Assembly: GCA_042408415.1 (NCBI GenBank)
Contig: JBHORE010000096.1
Span: 7,457-71,456, forward strand
DNA: 64,000 bases
Direction: 5' to 3'
From: Thermobaculum sp042408415
Lineage (GTDB): Bacteria; Chloroflexota; Chloroflexia; Thermobaculales; Thermobaculaceae
The stretch's first letter is position 1; every line of letters starts with the position of its first letter. Under the pieces are notes generated by a model. It did no database searches and was not told the origin of the DNA. It worked only from the letters and a program-made list of their open reading frames with translations. Both the position numbers and the translations under genes were made by a program. Shown piece after piece: positions 7,889-17,099 of this stretch.

Positions 7889-9100
7889 ATGACTGATAAA
7901 AGGTATGTAATAGTAGGAAATGGCATAGCTGGGACGACCTGTGCTGAAACTCTGCGCAAGCTTGACCCTAATTGCAAGATTACTATAGTCGCCGCTGAAC
8001 CATACCCACTATATAACAGAGTGGCTCTTCCCAGGTTTTTGAAGGGGATAGTTAGAGAAGAAAAGGTATTCATGCGTACCTTTGAGCAGCACAAGGAAAG
8101 GGGCATAGACCTGCTCACATGCACTGTTGCCCAACACTTGGACACTAATGAGCAGTTACTATACCTGGACAATGGGAAGGTACTTCCTTACGACGCTCTT
8201 CTCATAGCTACAGGTGGTAGGCCCAACAAACTGCCTTGTGAAGGTGGAGATCTCCCCTTCGTATTTAACTTCCAAACAATGGATGATACGAAGAATATCA
8301 TCAGGGAGGCTACTGAAGGAAGATCGGGGGTTGTAGTAGGAGGTTCATTCATCTCCTATGAGCTTGCTGAAGGTTTTGCAATACGCGGGCTTAAGACTAC
8401 TTGGATTATGAGAGGCCCTAGGTTTCTTCGTAGAACTTTAGATGAAGAGGGTGGAGCTATAGTGCATGAGCTTGCTAGGGAGCATGGAGTAGAAATTATC
8501 TACCAAGATGAGGTTGAAAAGATAGTCTCAGATAATGGCGTTAGAGGGTGTGTGATTACCAAGAAAGGGCGTGAAATCGATGTGGACATCGTTGGGGTTG
8601 GTGTAGGGCTTACTCTGAACACTGATTTTCTGCAGGGAAGTCCTATAAGAATAAATAGAGGGGTTGTAGTGGATGAGTACCTTAGGACCAACATAAATAA
8701 TGTATACGCTGCCGGTGATATAGCTGAATTCTACGATGTTATCATCCAGAGCTACAACATCATGGGAACTTGGGATAACGCGCTCTCTCAGGGTAGGGTA
8801 GCTGCAATCAATATGGCCGGAGGTAATGAGGTCTATAAGGAAGTCCCTACCTATACCAGCCCGCTGTTCAATTCTAATATTGCAGTTATAGGTGCAACTC
8901 CTGAGATAAATCCAAATCTGGAGTATGTAGTAAGGGCGGACATAGATTCTAAAGAATATAAGAAGCTATTCTTTATCGAGGACAGACTAGTAGGAGCTAT
9001 CACGATTGGGAGTCCAAGAGGAAGAAAGAGAATGATTAGTATGATTCTCGCCGGAGAGAAGATAGAGGGACCACGAGAGAGCTTACTCGATCTTAAGTAG
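7889..9100 (+). CDS. NAD(P)/FAD-dependent oxidoreductase (NirB/rubredoxin reductase-like)
   Basis: A 403-residue flavoprotein. The N-terminal FAD motif is VIVGNGIAGTTCAETL, a second dinucleotide motif GVVVGGSFISYELAE lies near residue 150, and NVYAAGDIAEF is the FAD-binding signature that ends the core. It has no redox disulfide, so it belongs with the rubredoxin/ferredoxin reductase and NirB N-terminal group rather than thioredoxin reductases. Electron acceptor unknown. A clean GGAGG is four bases from the ATG. A long palindrome ends the transcript at 9104-9142. Confidence 0.85.
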   Translation: MTDKRYVIVGNGIAGTTCAETLRKLDPNCKITIVAAEPYPLYNRVALPRFLKGIVREEKVFMRTFEQHKERGIDLLTCTVAQHLDTNEQLLYLDNGKVLPYDALLIATGGRPNKLPCEGGDLPFVFNFQTMDDTKNIIREATEGRSGVVVGGSFISYELAEGFAIRGLKTTWIMRGPRFLRRTLDEEGGAIVHELAREHGVEIIYQDEVEKIVSDNGVRGCVITKKGREIDVDIVGVGVGLTLNTDFLQGSPIRINRGVVVDEYLRTNINNVYAAGDIAEFYDVIIQSYNIMGTWDNALSQGRVAAINMAGGNEVYKEVPTYTSPLFNSNIAVIGATPEINPNLEYVVRADIDSKEYKKLFFIEDRLVGAITIGSPRGRKRMISMILAGEKIEGPRESLLDLK

Positions 9101-9103
9101 ATT

Positions 9104-9142
9104 AGGTAAACTTGGGGAGGTTATACCTCCCCAAGTTTACCT
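9104..9142. terminator. 17-bp perfect convergent hairpin
   Basis: AGGTAAACTTGGGGAGG (9104-9120) and its exact complement at 9126-9142 flank a 5-nt loop TTATA. It begins three bases after the oxidoreductase stop and reaches into the stop codon of the convergent GH130 gene. No U-tract follows on either strand. Confidence 0.75.
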
Positions 9143-10262
9143 ATACACATGCAGCTACTGCCTTATCTTTCTCTAATTCCAGTTTTTGGGGTACGTACAG
9201 CTTACCCACGCCAATACGCGCATCGGCCATGCCATAGTACACATCAATGCGATCTGGCTGTCCAAGATCTATCCTTTGATCGACGGCCGTTGGGAATACG
9301 ACGTTGTTTACAATTCCCTGTCTCTCATCCTCCGTTGTAGGCTCGAGGATAGGCATCTTGGAGCGATATATAACTTTAGTAGGGTCGTCTCTATCTAGTA
9401 CCAAGGCTCCTGCTGCATAGTAGACATTTGGTTGTAGGTCTACACCTTCTATGATTTCGCCACTAACTCCATGGAACAGGGTTAGCCAGCCATGTTTGGT
9501 CAGTATAGGGGGAGTCCCCCCACCTATCTTTAATGCTTCCCAGGATTCTTGTGGGACAGCGAGTAATCTGTGATTAGAGAAGTGAGTTAGGCCCCTAAGA
9601 TCAGAACCTATCTTATCCACTGGGCAGTAGGAGATCCATATACTTGGCCTCGAGTCTTCTATACCTTCTGGGAGCACTTGATAAGGTGGTGCTCCCCAAG
9701 GTGCAACATCGTAAGTTGGCCTATGAATGAGAGCTATAGAATCATTCCCATCGGGGTCCTTAATAAGCTCTGGGAATATTAGTGCATCCTTATTGGTGTA
9801 GAAGTCAAACTCTACACCTCTAGCCGGTGAAAACTTGGCGAGACCAAGCCTCTTCCACTCGAATAGGTCCTCAGATACAGCTAGGGCTATTCTTGGTCCC
9901 AAGGGTCCATATGCAGTGTAAGTCATAATGTACTTATCTAGGTAGGTTACAAAGGTAATCCTAGGATCTTCACATCCCGCCGTTCTAGGGTTCTTCTCAT
10001 AAGAGGCGGTAGGCTCAAGTACATAACCCAAACGTTCGACAGCCTTGGGATCTCCCTGATCGTCAAATATAACCTTAGCTATGCCGATCCTAGAGTAATT
10101 CTTCTCTGCTACTATTCTTGGGAAGATATATAGCTCTCCATTCCGACTCCTAGCTGCTGCGGGATTAAGAACCCCCCAAGCTTCATCAGGGTTATTAGGG
10201 TCGGGCTCCATTATTACTCCGAGGCGTTCTATGCAGAAGAGAGGCTTTTCTGTCACGGTCAC
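9141..10262 (-). CDS. Glycoside hydrolase family 130 (mannoside phosphorylase-like)
   Basis: A 373-residue protein with the five-bladed propeller features of GH130. The motif GCEDPRIT near residue 98 is the family hallmark, and NPAAARSRNGELYIFPR and the RPTYD / HGVSG segments also fit. GH130 enzymes cleave beta-mannosides, usually by phosphorolysis to mannose-1-phosphate. The exact substrate cannot be read here, and no mannan-use genes flank it. The start is GTG 10260-10262 after AGGAGGCGGTTAA. Confidence 0.88.
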   Translation of the reverse strand: MTVTEKPLFCIERLGVIMEPDPNNPDEAWGVLNPAAARSRNGELYIFPRIVAEKNYSRIGIAKVIFDDQGDPKAVERLGYVLEPTASYEKNPRTAGCEDPRITFVTYLDKYIMTYTAYGPLGPRIALAVSEDLFEWKRLGLAKFSPARGVEFDFYTNKDALIFPELIKDPDGNDSIALIHRPTYDVAPWGAPPYQVLPEGIEDSRPSIWISYCPVDKIGSDLRGLTHFSNHRLLAVPQESWEALKIGGGTPPILTKHGWLTLFHGVSGEIIEGVDLQPNVYYAAGALVLDRDDPTKVIYRSKMPILEPTTEDERQGIVNNVVFPTAVDQRIDLGQPDRIDVYYGMADARIGVGKLYVPQKLELEKDKAVAACV

Positions 10263-10438
10263 TTAACCGCCTCCTAGAATTTGAATAATGCTCCAACAGG
10301 AAATAACATAATCGTTTGTATTTTGTTTCCTATTTGACACAATAATCCCCTACGTTTGCAAATGGTTGATAACTGATCTCTTAATATATTTACGTTTTTT
10401 AAATTCTTAAGTTTTTTCACAGTTACCATTTTTGATCT

Positions 10439-10502
10439 CAGCCACACTTCCCCTCATATGGCAAGATTTATGCTTGCTGCTTAACTGGGGAAGTGCTGGC
10501 TG
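10439..10502. promoter_or_regulatory. Nested stem-loop upstream of formate dehydrogenase
   Basis: The outer arms 10439-10453 (CAGCCACACTTCCCC) and 10487-10502 (GGGGAAGTGCTGGCTG) pair over 15 bp with one bulged C at 10496. The enclosed 33 nt contains a second hairpin GCAAG (10461-10465) / CTTGC (10473-10477). No U-tract follows. It may be a structured leader if transcription begins upstream, or a DNA operator if it begins near 10556. I could not match it to the molybdenum cofactor riboswitch from memory. Confidence 0.55.
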
Positions 10503-10550
10503 CTGAGCAACAATTATATCGGAAAGCCTTTCTAAATTTTAGGATATTTA

Positions 10551-10556
10551 TATAAT
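10551..10556 (+). promoter_or_regulatory. Candidate -10 box for the formate dehydrogenase operon
   Basis: TATAAT lies 52 bases before the ATG of the alpha subunit. The hexamer 17 bp upstream (CTTTCT) is a poor -35, so activator dependence is possible. Motif-only evidence. Confidence 0.35.
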
Positions 10557-10608
10557 CAGCGCTAGTTATGCTGAGTGTTCTGTACTGGAGGATAAGAGGA
10601 GATCCGAT

Positions 10609-13600
10609 ATGAACTTTCTACAGAAAATATCTGAGAGGGTAGGTATTTCTCCTAATGCTGTAAGTAACCAAAGCAGGCGCTTATACCCAAGAATTAGAGA
10701 CGCGCAAGTTACAGTGAGTGTTTGTCCCTATTGTGCCGTGGGTTGTTCACAGCTCGTTTACCATAAAGATGGCAAAGTAATTGATATAGAGGGCAACTAT
10801 GCAAGTCCTATTAATGGTGGGACCCTATGCCCTAAAGGAGCAGCCACTTCTGGTCTCATCAATAGCCCTATGAGGATTAGGAAGGTCAAATATAGAGCTC
10901 CTTTTTCTGATAAGTGGGAGGAGAAGTCCCTCGACTGGGCACTGGACAGGATAGCTCAGCTAGTGAAGGAGACGAGGGACCGTACTTTTGAAGAGTATGA
11001 TTCCTCTGGCAGAAGAGTAATGCGTACCCTGGGTATAGGACATCTTGGAGGGGCTACGCTTGATAATGAAGAAAATTATCTCATCAAAAAGCTATTCACC
11101 GCTGGGTTGGGTATTGTAGCGGTAGAGAATCAAGCTCGTATATGACACTCTAGTACAGTGCCCGGTCTGGGTGCTCGATTAGGCAGGGGAGGCGCAACTA
11201 CCTTTCAGCAGAGCTTGGCAGACTCTGACTGTATAGTCATTATGGGTTCCAACATGGCTGAGAATCACCCAGTAGGCTTTAGATTTGTCATGATGGCCAA
11301 AGAAAGAGGTGCAAAGCTCATACATATAGACCCCAGATTTACTCGAACCTCCGCTCTGTGTGATATTCATGTACCTCTTCGGGCCGGAAGCGATATAGCG
11401 TTTCTTGGAGGACTCATCAACTACGTGCTGAACCACGATAGGTGGAATTCAGACGATTTCTTTCAGACCTATGTACGTCACTATACTAATGCTGCAGCAA
11501 TAATAGATGAGAATTTCAAGGATACAGAGGATCTGGGGGGGCTATTCTCTGGTTATGATCCTGATTCGAGGTCTTATGATGCATCTTCCTGGAAGTACAG
11601 TGGAGAAGGTTTACACTCTTCCCCGGTAGATCATGAGAGCCACACAGGCGAGGCACATGTAACTGGCTCAAAGGATACTGCTTCAGATAACTCTGAGTTC
11701 GACTTGACTATGCAGCATCCTCGAAGTGTGATGCAGATTCTGCGCAAGCATTTCGCACGTTATACACCTGATATAGTTGCTGAGATATGTGGAATACCTC
11801 AGGATCTGTTTATCAAGGTGGCTGAGACCATACTAGAGAACAGCGGTAGGGACAAGACCACTGCTTTCTGTTATGCGGTGGCTTGGACTCAGCATACTAC
11901 TGGTTCTCAGATGATAGGCTGCTGCGCTATATTACAGCTACTGCTAGGCAATATAGGTAGGCCAGGTGGGGGCATACTAGCTCTAAGAGGTCATGCAACC
12001 ATTCAGGGATCTACCGATATACCTACTCTCTATAATCTTTTGCCCGGTTACCTTCCAATGCCCTCATCCGAGACCGATGAGGACCAGACACTATCTGGAT
12101 ATATATCGCACTACCAAACTCAAACAGGTTGGTGGTATAACCTTCCGAAGTATATCATCAGTCTATTGAAAGCCTATTACGGTGGTAATGCCAACGCACA
12201 AAATGATTATGCCTACGATCTACTGCCACAGATAGGGGGGGATTACTCCTTTGAAGCGATGATTCCTCTCATGCGTGATGGTGTAATGAGAGGTCTATTC
12301 TGTTTTGGTCAGAATCCTGCTGTTGGGGGGCAGAACTCTCGCCTTGCGCGCCGAGCTCTGGCTTCTCTAGATTGGCTAGTTGTCAGAGATGTTCACGAGA
12401 TAGAGACTGCATCTTTCTGGTACGCCTCACCTGAGGTTAAAAGAGGAGAGCTTAGGCCAGAAGAGATCCCAACCGAAGTATTTTTATTACCCGCCGCTTT
12501 ACCACCTGAGAAGGATGGGTCATTCACCAATACCCAACGTTTGGTGCAGTGGCACGATAAGGCTGTAGATCCTCCAGATGATGCACGATCAGAGACTTGG
12601 TTCCTTTATCACCTAGGCAGAAGACTAAAAGATCTCTATGCAAGCGATGACTCCCCAAAGGGAAGACAAATCTCGGCCCTCACCTGGAATTATAGTACTG
12701 AGGGGGATTTGCAGGAACCGAAGGTTGAAGATATCTTGTACGAGATCAATGGCTATCGAGTCGAAGATAGAAAACTTCTTGGGAGCTTCGAAGATATAAA
12801 GGATGATGGTTCTACTGCATGCGGTTGCTGGATATATTGTGGAATAACCCCTGAGCATGGTGTAAACCGGGCTAGAAATCGTGATGCTGATGATAAGGCT
12901 TCACTTGGTTGGGGTTTCTCATGGCCTGCCAATAGACGTATTCTTTATAATCGTGCATCGGCCGATCCACAGGGCAAGCCCTGGAGTGATCGAAAGAAGT
13001 GGGTATGGTGGGATGAGGCGCAGAAGAAATGGACCGGTTACGATATTCCGGACTTCCCAATCAATAAAGACCCATCTTATACTCCCCTTGAGGGTGCTAA
13101 GGGTGTTGATGCTCATTCAGGGGATTCTCCATTCATAATGATGTCTGATGGCAAGGGATGGTTATTTACGCCCAAGGGGATGAAAGATGGTCCTTTGCCC
13201 ACTCACTATGAGCCAAAAGAATCACCATATCCTAACTTGTTATATCCTAATCATCCGGTCAATCCTTGCGCTGTTCTCTTTGAAAGACCAGATAATCCTT
13301 ATCATGCTATAGAAGATCCTGCATTCCCGCATATATTAACGACCTATAGACTAACCGAACACCATACAGCTGGAGGCATGACTAGGTGGATACCTTGGTT
13401 AGCAGAGCTGCAACCTGAAGGATTTGTGGAAATTAGCCCAGAGTTGGCACGAGAGATAGGTGTAATTACGGGGGACTGGGTTGTGTTATCGACCGCCAGG
13501 GGAGAGGTAGAATCTAGAGTCCTGGTTACGGCTAGGTTGCAACCTATAGTTAGAGACGGCAAAAGAATACATCAAATAGGCATGCCATGGCACTTCGGAT

Positions 13601-13728
13601 ATGGCGGCCTTGCAAGAGGAGCATCTGCTAACGATCTTAGCGCGCTTATTGAAGATCCTAACTCACGTATTCATGAAGCAAAGAGCTTCACCTGTAATAT
13701 TCGCAAGGGCAGGCTAGACAGGAGATAG
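10609..13728 (+). CDS. fdhA: Formate dehydrogenase alpha subunit, selenocysteine-containing
   Basis: One 1039-residue gene interrupted in standard translation by TGA at 11143-11145, which should encode selenocysteine 179. The flanking NQARI-U-HSSTVPGL matches the active site of E. coli FdnG, and homology to FdnG continues without break on both sides (CPYCAVGC and GGTLCPKGAA iron-sulfur ligands; DPRFTRT; GWTQHT-like AWTQHT; LLLGNIGRPGGG; GIPIHWGF-like GMPWHFGY). It oxidises formate to CO2 at a Mo- or W-bis-pterin site. A SECIS hairpin follows at 11158-11174. Unlike FdnG no twin-arginine signal is seen at the N-terminus. FeS and NrfD subunits follow. Confidence 0.93.
11143..11174 (+). promoter_or_regulatory. 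Selenocysteine UGA codon and SECIS element
   Basis: After the UGA, GTGCCC (11158-11163) and GGGTGC (11169-11174) pair over six bp (two G-U) and close a GGUCU loop at 11164-11168. The loop begins 19 bases after the UGA, exactly the spacing I count in the E. coli fdhF SECIS, whose loop is also GGUCU and is bound by SelB. The codon after UGA is CAC in both. Confidence 0.88.
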
Positions 13729-13732
13729 TACG

Positions 13733-14545
13733 ATGTCTGTTGGTAGCTTACAGTCACCTGTTGGGTTTCTTACAGATACCACTCTATGTATAGGTTGTAA
13801 AGCTTGTGAAGTTGCCTGTAAGCAATGGAACCAGCTACCAATGGATGGTCTCACTTGGACTGGGAATAGTTATGATAATACTGGGGATTTAGGGGCCTAT
13901 ACCTGGAGACACGTTGAGTTTATAGAGCGATTTCAGGAAGATATCCCCAGGGCTTCCGACATGCCTCCTTTTCAAAGCCACTGGCTTATGATGAGTGATG
14001 TGTGTAAGCACTGTGCTGTAGCTGGCTGCCTTGAGGCATGCCCCACAGGTGCTATTATCCGCACAGAGTTTGGTACCGTTTACATTCAGCCTGACATATG
14101 CAATGGATGCGGGTATTGTGTCCCTGCTTGCCCGTTTGGAGTCCCTGATATCGGCGCATACGATGGTATATCTCACAAATGCACCCTATGTTATGACAGA
14201 CTCAAGGATGGTCTTGAGCCAGCATGTGCTAAGGCGTGTCCTACTGATTCTATTCAGTTTGGCTCTTACATTGAGCTGAAGGAAAGGGCCAAGAGACGGG
14301 TAGAGCATCTCCATTCACTGGGCGTGACTAGTGCCTACATATATGGCGATGAAAACTTCGGTGGTACGAACGGTATACAAGGCTTATATGCCATGTTCAT
14401 TCTTACCGATGAACCTGAAGTGTATAACTTGCCAAGGAGCCCAGAACTTCCTCAGAAAAAAGTTCTGAGAGGTTACTTGTCTGGGCTACTGTTTTCAATC
14501 TTGATGATGGTGCTGACTACCTTGTCCTTGAAGAGACGAAATTGA
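13733..14545 (+). CDS. fdhB: Formate dehydrogenase beta (4x[4Fe-4S]) subunit
   Basis: A 270-residue electron-transfer subunit with four cysteine clusters: CIGCKACEVAC, CKHCAVAGCLEACP, CNGCGYCVPACP and CTLC...CAKACP. That is the FdnH/HybA arrangement, which wires the catalytic subunit to the membrane. The C-terminus has one hydrophobic helix (residues ~247-263) ending in KRRN, as in FdnH. It starts four bases after the alpha-subunit stop. If the alpha subunit is cytoplasmic, these clusters would be too, which reverses the E. coli FdnGHI topology. Confidence 0.93.
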   Translation: MSVGSLQSPVGFLTDTTLCIGCKACEVACKQWNQLPMDGLTWTGNSYDNTGDLGAYTWRHVEFIERFQEDIPRASDMPPFQSHWLMMSDVCKHCAVAGCLEACPTGAIIRTEFGTVYIQPDICNGCGYCVPACPFGVPDIGAYDGISHKCTLCYDRLKDGLEPACAKACPTDSIQFGSYIELKERAKRRVEHLHSLGVTSAYIYGDENFGGTNGIQGLYAMFILTDEPEVYNLPRSPELPQKKVLRGYLSGLLFSILMMVLTTLSLKRRN

Positions 14546-14558
14546 TGGAGCTTATACT

Positions 14559-15542
14559 ATGACGGAGATACAGCTTAAAAGGAAGGCTAATGATAAAAAT
14601 AGAAGTCGAGACGTAACTTATTATGACAGACCTGTAATACACAAGCCCCATTGGGGATGGCTTATTATCACATACTTCTTTCTCGGAGGCCTCTCTGGCG
14701 CTTGCTACCTGATTGGCTTGATTGCAGACCTTGTGAGGTTTGATGTAACTGGACGTCTTGGCAGGGTTTGTAGGTATATATCTTTATCTTCGCTTATACC
14801 TTGTCCCGTGCTTCTCATATTTGATCTGAAGAGACCTGAGAGGTTTCACCATATGTTGAGAGTGCTTAAGCTACGTTCCCCGATGTCGGTTGGTACGTGG
14901 GTACTATCTACGTATGGTCTACTATCCGGGGCTGTGACTACGGCCGATATATTACATAATATATTCCCTCAAGGTAAGATCAATAGATTCCTTCGTACGT
15001 TAGATCCTATATTATCTCTTGCCAAGGTAATGGCAGGTTTACCTGCAATGTTTATGACCTTCTATACCGCCGTGCTCCTTGCGGCCACTGCTGTACCAGT
15101 ATGGACAAAGAGAGCTGCGACCTTGCCTTTGGTATTTGTATCTTCTTCTTTTTCCTCAGGTTTGGCAGTTGCTTCCCTAGTTACTTCCATTACAAAAATG
15201 TTTGCTGCCAATAAGGCGTTAGTGTCGCTTCAGTTATGGATGGTCCCTATTGACTTGATAGTCAAGCTATTCTTTGAGCGAACTCTTGTGCGTGCTCTTA
15301 GGTTCTACTTAACGGATGGCAGGCTAAAGCTTGTAAACTTGCTAGGGATTAGAATAATAGGCGAGATCTTCCCTCTCTCGTTGCTACTCATAACACGTCT
15401 TAGGAAGGCAGATAATCCTTGGATAGTTAGGATATCTTCCATGATGATATTGTTAGGCGTGCTAGCGTCCAGATACGTCGTGGTCAAGGCGGGGGAGAAA
15501 TCTGCTGTTGATCCTAAGGCCGTCTTCGAGATTACTAGATGA
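14559..15542 (+). CDS. NrfD/PsrC-type membrane subunit of formate dehydrogenase
   Basis: A 327-residue polytopic membrane protein of the NrfD/PsrC family. The first helix contains FFLGGLSGACYLIG, a family motif, followed by FDLKRPERFHHML and RSPMSVGTW, both conserved in quinone-interacting members. About eight hydrophobic segments are visible. It takes the place of the di-haem cytochrome b of FdnI and should exchange electrons with quinone without haem. It starts 13 bases after fdhB and its stop overlaps the next gene by ATGA. Confidence 0.9.
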   Translation: MTEIQLKRKANDKNRSRDVTYYDRPVIHKPHWGWLIITYFFLGGLSGACYLIGLIADLVRFDVTGRLGRVCRYISLSSLIPCPVLLIFDLKRPERFHHMLRVLKLRSPMSVGTWVLSTYGLLSGAVTTADILHNIFPQGKINRFLRTLDPILSLAKVMAGLPAMFMTFYTAVLLAATAVPVWTKRAATLPLVFVSSSFSSGLAVASLVTSITKMFAANKALVSLQLWMVPIDLIVKLFFERTLVRALRFYLTDGRLKLVNLLGIRIIGEIFPLSLLLITRLRKADNPWIVRISSMMILLGVLASRYVVVKAGEKSAVDPKAVFEITR

Positions 15543-16339
15543 TGCAGATAAAGAGCAGGGATAACGCAAAGATAAAATTCCTCAGAAAGCTTAGATCCAG
15601 GAAGTTTAGGGAGCAATCTGAGCTGTGCTATGTAGAAGGCATAAGGCAAGTTTACTCCGCATTCGAGGAAGGTTTCCATTTTGAGTTTCTTATAGTATCT
15701 AGTGATCTTCTTAGAAGTGAACACGCCTGGAAATTAGTGAATGATCTTATCAGTGAGGGGGGCCAAGTAATAGATGTTGAACAGAATATTTTTAAGTCTA
15801 TTAGCCTTAGGGACAATCCACAGGGTATAGCTGGCGTCGTCCGGCAGAGGTGGTATTCGCTAGAATCTATAGATCCTAAGGAGGGTCTTTGTTTATTAGC
15901 CCTGAAGGCCGTGCAGGATCCTGGTAATATTGGATCCATACTACGCACTGCTGATGCTGTAGGTGTGAGATACGTAATACTTTTGGGGGACTCTGTTGAC
16001 CCTTACGATCCTAATTCTGTGAGGGCTGGCGCAGGGGCTACGTTCACTGTAAGGCTGATTAAGACCTCTTTTGAGCACCTGCTTGATTGGAAAAATGCTC
16101 ACCAAATACCAATCGTAGGGGCTGTTGGAGGCACACCATTGGATTACAGTCGAGTAAATTACCCGTATCCTTGCATACTTCTCATGGGTAGTGAAAGACA
16201 AGGATTGGACTTGAGAGAGCAAAGCTTATGTGACATGCTCGTAAGCATACCAATGGTGGGTAAGGTTGACTCTCTAAATCTAGCTGTGGCTACTTCGGTC
16301 ATCTTGTACGAGATATTTGATCAGAGGTCTAGGTTATAA
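15539..16339 (+). CDS. TrmH/SpoU-family RNA 2'-O-methyltransferase
   Basis: A 266-residue SPOUT methyltransferase with the three family motifs: QDPGNIGSILRTADAVG, ILLMGSERQGL and IPMVGKVDSLNLAVA, which form the knotted SAM site. The N-terminal ~90 residues (SRDNAKIKFLRKL...) are the substrate-binding extension seen in rRNA-modifying TsnR/RlmB-like members. It modifies rRNA or tRNA ribose; the target base is unknown. It overlaps the NrfD gene by four bases, so it is co-translated with the formate dehydrogenase operon although functionally unrelated. Confidence 0.9.
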   Translation: MMQIKSRDNAKIKFLRKLRSRKFREQSELCYVEGIRQVYSAFEEGFHFEFLIVSSDLLRSEHAWKLVNDLISEGGQVIDVEQNIFKSISLRDNPQGIAGVVRQRWYSLESIDPKEGLCLLALKAVQDPGNIGSILRTADAVGVRYVILLGDSVDPYDPNSVRAGAGATFTVRLIKTSFEHLLDWKNAHQIPIVGAVGGTPLDYSRVNYPYPCILLMGSERQGLDLREQSLCDMLVSIPMVGKVDSLNLAVATSVILYEIFDQRSRL

Positions 16340-17011
16340 GCTAACTTTGTCTATCTCGTCTTCTTTCAATATCTGTCTGCCTAGTATCTTCTGAAAGTCT
16401 GTGCAGATATTATAAAAGCTTTCAAACGGATGTACCTTTAGACCTTTTGAGAGTGCATAGCTTAGTAAAGGCTCTAATGCCCAAACTCTATCTGCCACCT
16501 CTGCAGCTCTTCTATCGGATGTACCATTTCCTATGAACCATATCTCATCATACTGCTTGCGGTGATAGTTGATCACAGCTTCTTTAAACTCTACTTCGTC
16601 ATCGCGGTCGAATGGACTGGGAAGGGAGAGTAACCATTGTCCATCCACATAGTCGTCCACTAGTGAATAGACGGGGATATCCAAATTCTTCCCTAGTACG
16701 CTGTATATGTAGCTTCGCAGTCCGCCACTGACTATTGCCAGATGGAGGTTATATCCCCGACAGCATTCGATAAATTCTTCCCAACCTGGGCGAATCTTTG
16801 CAGTTCTTTTGACAAACTCGTTAATCTCATGCGGTGGGTTAGGTACGTGTGAGAACTGCTCGCTCATGTTCTCCAATATAGAAACCTTTCCCTGGTCGAA
16901 TTTCTCTTCTATTCTTTCCCAGTCAGCCGTAGAGAACTCCTTTAGTATCTCTATGCCCATATCTTGCAGGGTTATGGTGCCATCGAAATCGCAGAGAACC
17001 GCAATTTTCAT
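16334..17011 (-). CDS. HAD-IB phosphatase (MtnX-like)
   Basis: A 225-residue HAD phosphatase: motif I CDFDGTIT (D8, D10), motif II IVSGGL, and a late GNGTSDRRAA motif. Length and cap pattern resemble MtnX, which dephosphorylates a methionine-salvage intermediate, and the phosphoserine phosphatase group. No other methionine-salvage gene lies nearby, so the substrate remains open. ATG follows CAGGAGGAAAT. Its stop overlaps the convergent methyltransferase by six bases. Confidence 0.8.
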   Translation of the reverse strand: MKIAVLCDFDGTITLQDMGIEILKEFSTADWERIEEKFDQGKVSILENMSEQFSHVPNPPHEINEFVKRTAKIRPGWEEFIECCRGYNLHLAIVSGGLRSYIYSVLGKNLDIPVYSLVDDYVDGQWLLSLPSPFDRDDEVEFKEAVINYHRKQYDEIWFIGNGTSDRRAAEVADRVWALEPLLSYALSKGLKVHPFESFYNICTDFQKILGRQILKEDEIDKVSL

Positions 17012-17099
17012 ATTTCCTCCTGGTATAGGTTTTGGATCAAGCCAGTATACCAGCTATTACCGGCGCCACTTGAGTAAAGCGAACACTTGAGTTATCCTT

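Larger units (their letters stand above)
10263..10608. promoter_or_regulatory. Divergent regulatory region between GH130 and formate dehydrogenase
   Basis: This 346-bp stretch has no credible reading frame. It is A/T-rich with a TTGACA at 10334-10339 lacking a clear -10 box, a nested hairpin at 10439-10502, and a TATAAT at 10551-10556 that sits 52 bases ahead of the formate dehydrogenase start with only a poor -35. GAGGAGAT precedes the ATG at 10609. Control of the formate dehydrogenase operon probably resides here. Confidence 0.6.

Noticed and set aside
10334..10362. TTGACA as the main fdhA promoter
   Set aside because: No acceptable -10 hexamer lies 16-18 bp downstream (TGCAAA at best).
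10321..10520. Molybdenum cofactor riboswitch upstream of fdhA
   Set aside because: The position and structured nature invited it, but the sequence does not match what I remember of the motif. Recorded as an unclassified element.
11158..13728. A separate molybdopterin oxidoreductase gene starting after 11145
   Set aside because: It begins in the middle of the FdnG-like active site, has no ribosome binding site, and is in frame with 10609-11145 through a UGA with a SECIS. It is one gene.
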